64,000 nt of DNA from Novosphingobium kunmingense (GTDB lineage Bacteria > Pseudomonadota > Alphaproteobacteria > Sphingomonadales > Sphingomonadaceae): assembly GCF_002813245.1 (NCBI RefSeq), contig NZ_PHUF01000005.1, positions 337,478-401,477 on the forward strand, written 5' to 3'. The first letter of the stretch is position 1; every line of letters begins with the position of its first letter. Made by a program: the position numbers and the translations under genes. Positions 59,820-64,000 of the stretch are shown piece by piece. Below the pieces are notes generated by a model, which was given only the letters and a program-made list of their open reading frames with translations, was not told the origin of the DNA and made no database searches.

Positions 59820-61747
59820 AATACGCAATTGCGATGGTTGCAGCCACCTGCGCGTTCCCGGCGGTGGCACAGGAAGCCGATACCGAGGAAGGCAGCGACG
59901 AGATTGTCGTCGAAGCAACCCGTTCGGGGAAGCGCGTGCAGGATGAGGCTATCCGGGTCGAGGTGATCGATCAGGATGAGGTCGAAGAAAAGCTGATGAT
60001 GACGCCGGGCAATATCGCGATGCTCGTCGCGGAAACCGGCGGGCTGCGAGTGCAGGTGACATCGCCCGCGCTCGGTTCATCGAATGTCCGCGTGCGCGGT
60101 CTCGAAGGCCGCTACACGCAACTGCTCGCCGATGGCTTGCCGCTCTATGGCAGCACTGGCGGGATCGGCATGCTCCAGATTGCCCCGACTGACTTGGGCC
60201 AGGTCGAAGTGATCAAGGGTGCAGCGTCTGCGTTCTACGGCCCATCTGCGCTTGGCGGGGTGATCAACCTCGTTTCGCGCAAACCGGGGGATGCTCCGCA
60301 AGCCGAACTGTTGCTCAACGCCACCAGCCGTAGCGGGCAAGACGCGACCGCCTATGCCGCCATGCCGCTCGGCGGTGGGTTCTCCGCCTCGCTGACGGGC
60401 GGATTGCATCGCCAAACCAGCAACGATCTCGACGGCGACGGCTGGATCGATATGCCGGGCTATCATCGCGCTACGCTGCGCCCGAGGCTCTATTGGGAAG
60501 GCGACAGTGGGGCCAAGGCTTTCCTCACAGTTGGTGGAATGACCGAGGATCGGCGTGGCGGCACTTTACCGGGTCGCACCGTGCCCGATGGAACGGCATT
60601 CCCGCAGGATCAGGATAGCCGCCGCCTTGATGCGGGGCTGGTGGCGGAACTTCCGGTTGAAGGGTTGGGCAAGGTCCACCTGCGCGCATCGGGCGTGACG
60701 CAGGACCATCGCCACCGCTTCGGCAGCGTAATCGAGAACGACCGGCACGATACATTGTTCGGCGAAGTGTCGGTCAGCGGCGGTTCGGACAGAACGACTT
60801 GGCTGGCGGGAGCAGCGATCCAGCGCGACGCCTTCCGGTCCGAGACCTTTGCGGCCTTCGACTACACCTATTCCGATCCCGGCCTGTTCGCGCAGGTCGA
60901 GCATGACGTGAGCGGCGATCTGACCCTTGCGGGCAGTGCACGGGTCGATTTCCACAGCGACTATGGCACCCGTTTCAGCCCGCGCCTGTCGCTGCTCTAC
61001 AAGCCCGACCGCTGGACCGTTCGCCTCTCGGCTGGTCGCGGATTCTTCGCGCCGACGCCGTTTGTCGATGAGATCGAAGCGGCTGGCCTTTCCCGGCTCG
61101 AACCCTTGCGCGGATTGAAGGCGGAGGTGGCGGACACTGCCTCGCTCGACATCGGCTACAAGATTGGCAGAACCGAACTCAATGCGTCGCTGTTCGGCTC
61201 CACCGCCGCCAACGCCCTGCGACTGGAGACGCTGCCGAGCGGGGATAGGGTGCGGCTGGTCAATGTGAGCGGCGCGACCCGAACCTACGGCGTGGAACTG
61301 CTGCTGCGCCAGCGCTGGGACAATTTCTCGATCACCGGCAGTTACGTCTACGTCGATGCTACCGAGCCAGCCGATACCGGAGCCGAACGGCAGACCGTCG
61401 CCCGCACCCCGCGCCATACCGGCGGCGTGGTCGCGATGTGGGAGCAGGAGGGCAAGGGGCGTCTGGGCTTCGAGGCTTACTACACCGGCGGGCAGCGACT
61501 CGACGAAAACCCCTACCGCACCTGCAGTCGGCCCTACGTCGAACTTGGGATGCTGGGCGAGATCGTCGTGGGCAAGGTCCGTCTATTCGTGAATGCCGAA
61601 AACCTGCTCGACATCCGCCAGACTAATTACGACCGGCTGCTCTTGCCGTCCCGCGCTGCCGATGGCCGGTGGACGGTGGATGCGTGGGGACCGACCGATG
61701 GGTTCACGGTGAATGGCGGGATTCGGATTTCGATTGGTGGCAGCTAG
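59816..61747 (+). CDS. TonB-dependent receptor coupled to the CDF transporter
   Basis: A 643-residue receptor with a signal peptide (cleavage near AVAQ), a TonB-box-like DEIVVEATR, the plug motif YGPSALGGVINLVSRKPGD, and a barrel that ends RISIGGS rather than with the usual aromatic residue. The start overlaps the transporter stop, so a MerR-controlled operon makes both. Its likely substrate is a metal complex or metallophore, although pairing import and export genes in one operon is odd. Confidence 0.9.
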   Translation: MKYAIAMVAATCAFPAVAQEADTEEGSDEIVVEATRSGKRVQDEAIRVEVIDQDEVEEKLMMTPGNIAMLVAETGGLRVQVTSPALGSSNVRVRGLEGRYTQLLADGLPLYGSTGGIGMLQIAPTDLGQVEVIKGAASAFYGPSALGGVINLVSRKPGDAPQAELLLNATSRSGQDATAYAAMPLGGGFSASLTGGLHRQTSNDLDGDGWIDMPGYHRATLRPRLYWEGDSGAKAFLTVGGMTEDRRGGTLPGRTVPDGTAFPQDQDSRRLDAGLVAELPVEGLGKVHLRASGVTQDHRHRFGSVIENDRHDTLFGEVSVSGGSDRTTWLAGAAIQRDAFRSETFAAFDYTYSDPGLFAQVEHDVSGDLTLAGSARVDFHSDYGTRFSPRLSLLYKPDRWTVRLSAGRGFFAPTPFVDEIEAAGLSRLEPLRGLKAEVADTASLDIGYKIGRTELNASLFGSTAANALRLETLPSGDRVRLVNVSGATRTYGVELLLRQRWDNFSITGSYVYVDATEPADTGAERQTVARTPRHTGGVVAMWEQEGKGRLGFEAYYTGGQRLDENPYRTCSRPYVELGMLGEIVVGKVRLFVNAENLLDIRQTNYDRLLLPSRAADGRWTVDAWGPTDGFTVNGGIRISIGGS

Positions 61748-61834
61748 GATCAGCCTGAAACTGCCCTGCTCGCCTGCAAATCGGATGCGCTACCTTGTCG
61801 GCGACGCGGTCGCGCGCAGTTGGGCGCGCACGGA

Positions 61835-62260
61835 TCACCGATTGGCCTGCGGCGATTCCGAGGCGCGTCCCAGACCGCTGCCGAGCCGCACCACCGCTTC
61901 GAACAAATCGCAGACATACTCTTCCTCGACCAGCAGCGACAGCGTGTCGCGCACGATCAAGACCTCACCGCCGCCTGCATCGCTGACGAGCTGAAGCAGG
62001 ATTGCTTCGTGTTCCGAGACGTGATTGCAGGCCAGGCGGCAAAACTCGAGATTCTCAAGTCCTCCGCGGTTGAGTCCCGCCATCATGCGCAGGAATGGCT
62101 GGAGACCCGCAATCATGTTCTGCCTGGCAAAAGCCGCCCCGATGACAAGGCCGGGGCATTGCCTGCGCCCGACTGCCTGGACCCAGCTGCGCATCGCCCA
62201 GACGAGCAACCGGCTGGCGGGATCGAGCTCGGCAACCGGACGGTCGACAATTGCATACAT
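61835..62260 (-). CDS. Unknown 141-residue protein downstream of the siderophore receptor
   Basis: A soluble protein with helices and conserved-looking acidic C-terminal part (LIVRDTLSLLVEEEYVCDLF). No family recognised. It starts 25 bases after the receptor stop and is probably the second gene of that operon, so a regulatory or accessory role in iron uptake is plausible. Confidence 0.55.
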   Translation of the reverse strand: MYAIVDRPVAELDPASRLLVWAMRSWVQAVGRRQCPGLVIGAAFARQNMIAGLQPFLRMMAGLNRGGLENLEFCRLACNHVSEHEAILLQLVSDAGGGEVLIVRDTLSLLVEEEYVCDLFEAVVRLGSGLGRASESPQANR

Positions 62261-62285
62261 TCTGCGGGTCTCCAGCAGGCCGGTA

Positions 62286-64000
62286 TCAGAGATCGAAACG
62301 CACGGTCGCGATCACCGTGCGCGGTGCGCCGGGGAGGTTGAGCAGCGGAGAGGTGCCGTGACCGGATATGAAGTAGCGCTTGTCGAAGAGGTTGTAGGCA
62401 TTGAGCTGGAGACGCGCCGGACCCAGCCTGACCCAGGCCAGTGCATCGACGGTCACGTAGGCCGGTAGCGTCACGGTGTTGCCGGGGTTGGCAAAGCGGT
62501 CACCGACATAGTTGCCGCCGAGACCGAACCCGAAGCGGCCGGCAAAGTCCCTGCTCACGAACAAGTTGGCGCTGTGCCGGGGCGTAATCGTGGCGCGCTT
62601 GCCTTCGACCGGTTGTCCGCTCTCGACCGCGAGCGAACGGATGATCCGCGCGTCGAGGTAGGAATAGCCCGCGATCGCCCGCCACCCCGTGGCGAGGTCG
62701 AGGTTAGCCGACAGCTCGATGCCGCGCGTGCGCTGGGTGCCGATCGGGATCAGCACGGTCGAGCCGGGCGCGGCCGACTTGATCCCGGTCCGCTCGAGTT
62801 CGAACAGCGACACCGTCGCGTTGAGCCGCCCGCCGAGCAGGGTGTACTTGGCGCCGACCTCCTTGTTGGTCGTCTCTTCCGGTTCGATCCCGGCATTGTT
62901 CGCGGCAAGCGCGAAGCCTTCGCCCGAGGGCTGGAACGAGCGGCTCCACGATGCATAGTAGCTCTGCGCGTCGTCGGGCTGGAAGACCAGACCGACACGC
63001 GGGCTCCATTCCGCATCCTTGCGATAGAGGTTGGGCAAGGCAAGCCGCTGGATCGTGCGCTGCTCGAACCAGTCGCGGCGCAGGCCGACCAGCGCCTTGA
63101 ATCCCGAGCCGAAATCGACGAGATCCTGGACGTAGATTCCCTCGTTGCGGAACCGTCCCTCGTTGTAGGTCGCGGGTGTGCCGCCAAGGTCGATCGGCAC
63201 GATCGGCAGGACCGGGTTGAACAGATCGACCGTTGTGAAGCCGTTGGACGAATAGAGCTGCTGGAGCTTGGTCTGGCGGGCGATCTCGAAACCGTAGAGC
63301 ACCGTGTGGCGCGTCCCCGCGAATTCGAAGATGTGAGTGAGCTCGAGCTGGTTGGACCAACCGTGCTCGTCGCGGAAAAAGTTCGAGCGGTTGAGCGAAA
63401 CCAGCGGGCGCGGCCGCGTTGCCGTCACCGGCAGCACCGCCCCTGACAGCGTGTTGCGCCGGTCGAGGTCGTAGTCGTAGCGGCGGAACCCGTCGCGCAG
63501 GCTCAGGCTGTCCGAGAAGCGGTGCGTTAGGCTGATCGTCTGCGAGGTAACCTGCGAACGGCTGACATCGGCGTCGCGGGCATTTGCCGCGCCGTAGTAG
63601 GTTTCCGGGGCCACATCGACCGGGCGGCCCTGATAGGCCGGGATGCCGAAGTCGGTAATCCGCGCGTCGCGCAGGTAATCCGCCTGGAGCAGCAGTTCGG
63701 TATCCGGCCCCGGTCGCAGCAGCAGCGACGGAGCGATCGCTTCGCGGTCGAGGAACTGGAACTGCCGGAAGCTGCCGCTGCGCTCGAGCGCGCCGGTAAC
63801 GCGAAACGCAACAACACCGTCGGTGGCAACCCGGCCGAGATCGAACTCGCCGCGCTTGATGTCCCAGCTTCCCGCCGACAGGGTGAACGAGGCGACATTT
63901 TCGCTGGGCTTGCGCGTCACGCGGTTGATCAGGCCGCCGGACGATCCGCGCCCGTAAAGCACCGCCGCCGGGCCTTTGACGACCTCGATCCGTTCGACGT
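62286..64000 (-). CDS. TonB-dependent siderophore receptor (5' part outside window)
   Basis: The frame is open to the end of the window; about 570 C-terminal residues are visible, starting inside the plug (VERIEVVKGPAAVLYGRG, SSGGLINRVTRKP). The barrel (SWSRSFQPSGEGFALAANNA, NKEVGAKYTLLGGRLNATVS) and the terminal strand VIATVRFDL are typical of FhuA/FpvA-like ferrisiderophore receptors. It imports an iron-siderophore complex at the outer membrane. The signal peptide and TonB box lie beyond the window. Confidence 0.9.
   Translation of the reverse strand, partial: VERIEVVKGPAAVLYGRGSSGGLINRVTRKPSENVASFTLSAGSWDIKRGEFDLGRVATDGVVAFRVTGALERSGSFRQFQFLDREAIAPSLLLRPGPDTELLLQADYLRDARITDFGIPAYQGRPVDVAPETYYGAANARDADVSRSQVTSQTISLTHRFSDSLSLRDGFRRYDYDLDRRNTLSGAVLPVTATRPRPLVSLNRSNFFRDEHGWSNQLELTHIFEFAGTRHTVLYGFEIARQTKLQQLYSSNGFTTVDLFNPVLPIVPIDLGGTPATYNEGRFRNEGIYVQDLVDFGSGFKALVGLRRDWFEQRTIQRLALPNLYRKDAEWSPRVGLVFQPDDAQSYYASWSRSFQPSGEGFALAANNAGIEPEETTNKEVGAKYTLLGGRLNATVSLFELERTGIKSAAPGSTVLIPIGTQRTRGIELSANLDLATGWRAIAGYSYLDARIIRSLAVESGQPVEGKRATITPRHSANLFVSRDFAGRFGFGLGGNYVGDRFANPGNTVTLPAYVTVDALAWVRLGPARLQLNAYNLFDKRYFISGHGTSPLLNLPGAPRTVIATVRFDL

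Overview
The window is high-GC alphaproteobacterial DNA, most likely from a sphingomonad (Sphingomonas, Novosphingobium, Sphingobium or a relative). That placement rests on the lasso-peptide cluster with a dedicated isopeptidase, the many TonB receptors, and the DUF2274, DUF736 and DUF2840 proteins around a trb-type conjugation operon. Most of it (about 14.7-56.5 kb, probably also 0-14 kb) reads as an integrative conjugative element or conjugative plasmid of Tn4371-like layout: excisionase-like HTH, replication initiator, TraF-type S26 peptidase, lytic transglycosylase, relaxase, a large cargo insertion, TraG, a CopG-like protein, then trbB-C-D-E-J-K-L-F-G-I and DUF2274. No integrase, att site, IS, tRNA, rRNA or CRISPR array was seen, so the element's ends are not visible.

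Layout. 0-3.6 kb: end of a DUF2285-like gene, then a LuxR regulator and a translationally coupled operon of AHL synthase, phytanoyl-CoA dioxygenase-like protein and GntR-like regulator. 3.8-11.6 kb: a complete lasso-peptide locus. The plus strand has an ECF sigma factor, TonB receptor and S9 isopeptidase; the minus strand has a 45-codon precursor, the fused RRE/protease B protein and the cyclase C. 12-14.6 kb: toxin-antitoxin or defence-like genes (mobile mystery proteins A and B, an MNT-HEPN fusion and a nuclease-like protein). 14.7-26.8 kb: the mating-pair-formation operon and coupling protein.

27.1-48.6 kb, between traG and the relaxase, holds the most interesting cargo: nine genes in at least four transcription units. 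They encode a DUF4338 (DruA-like) protein, two GHKL (MutL/MORC-like) ATPases, a sigma-factor-like protein, a 968-aa protein of unknown function coupled to an SNF2-type helicase, a 324-aa unknown, a NERD-UvrD helicase, and a 2052-aa YprA/MrfA/DruE-like helicase with a DUF1998-type cysteine cluster. I read this as an anti-phage or anti-plasmid system that combines Druantia hallmarks with MORC-type ATPases. A 12-G tract inside the DruA-like gene could make it phase variable.

48.8-57.9 kb: two unknown proteins, the relaxase with a candidate oriT, transfer accessory genes, and a replication initiator followed by three 17-bp iteron-like repeats. 58.4-64 kb: a MerR regulator with a perfect operator dyad, a divergent CDF-type transporter coupled to a TonB receptor, and a second, siderophore-type TonB receptor cut by the window end.
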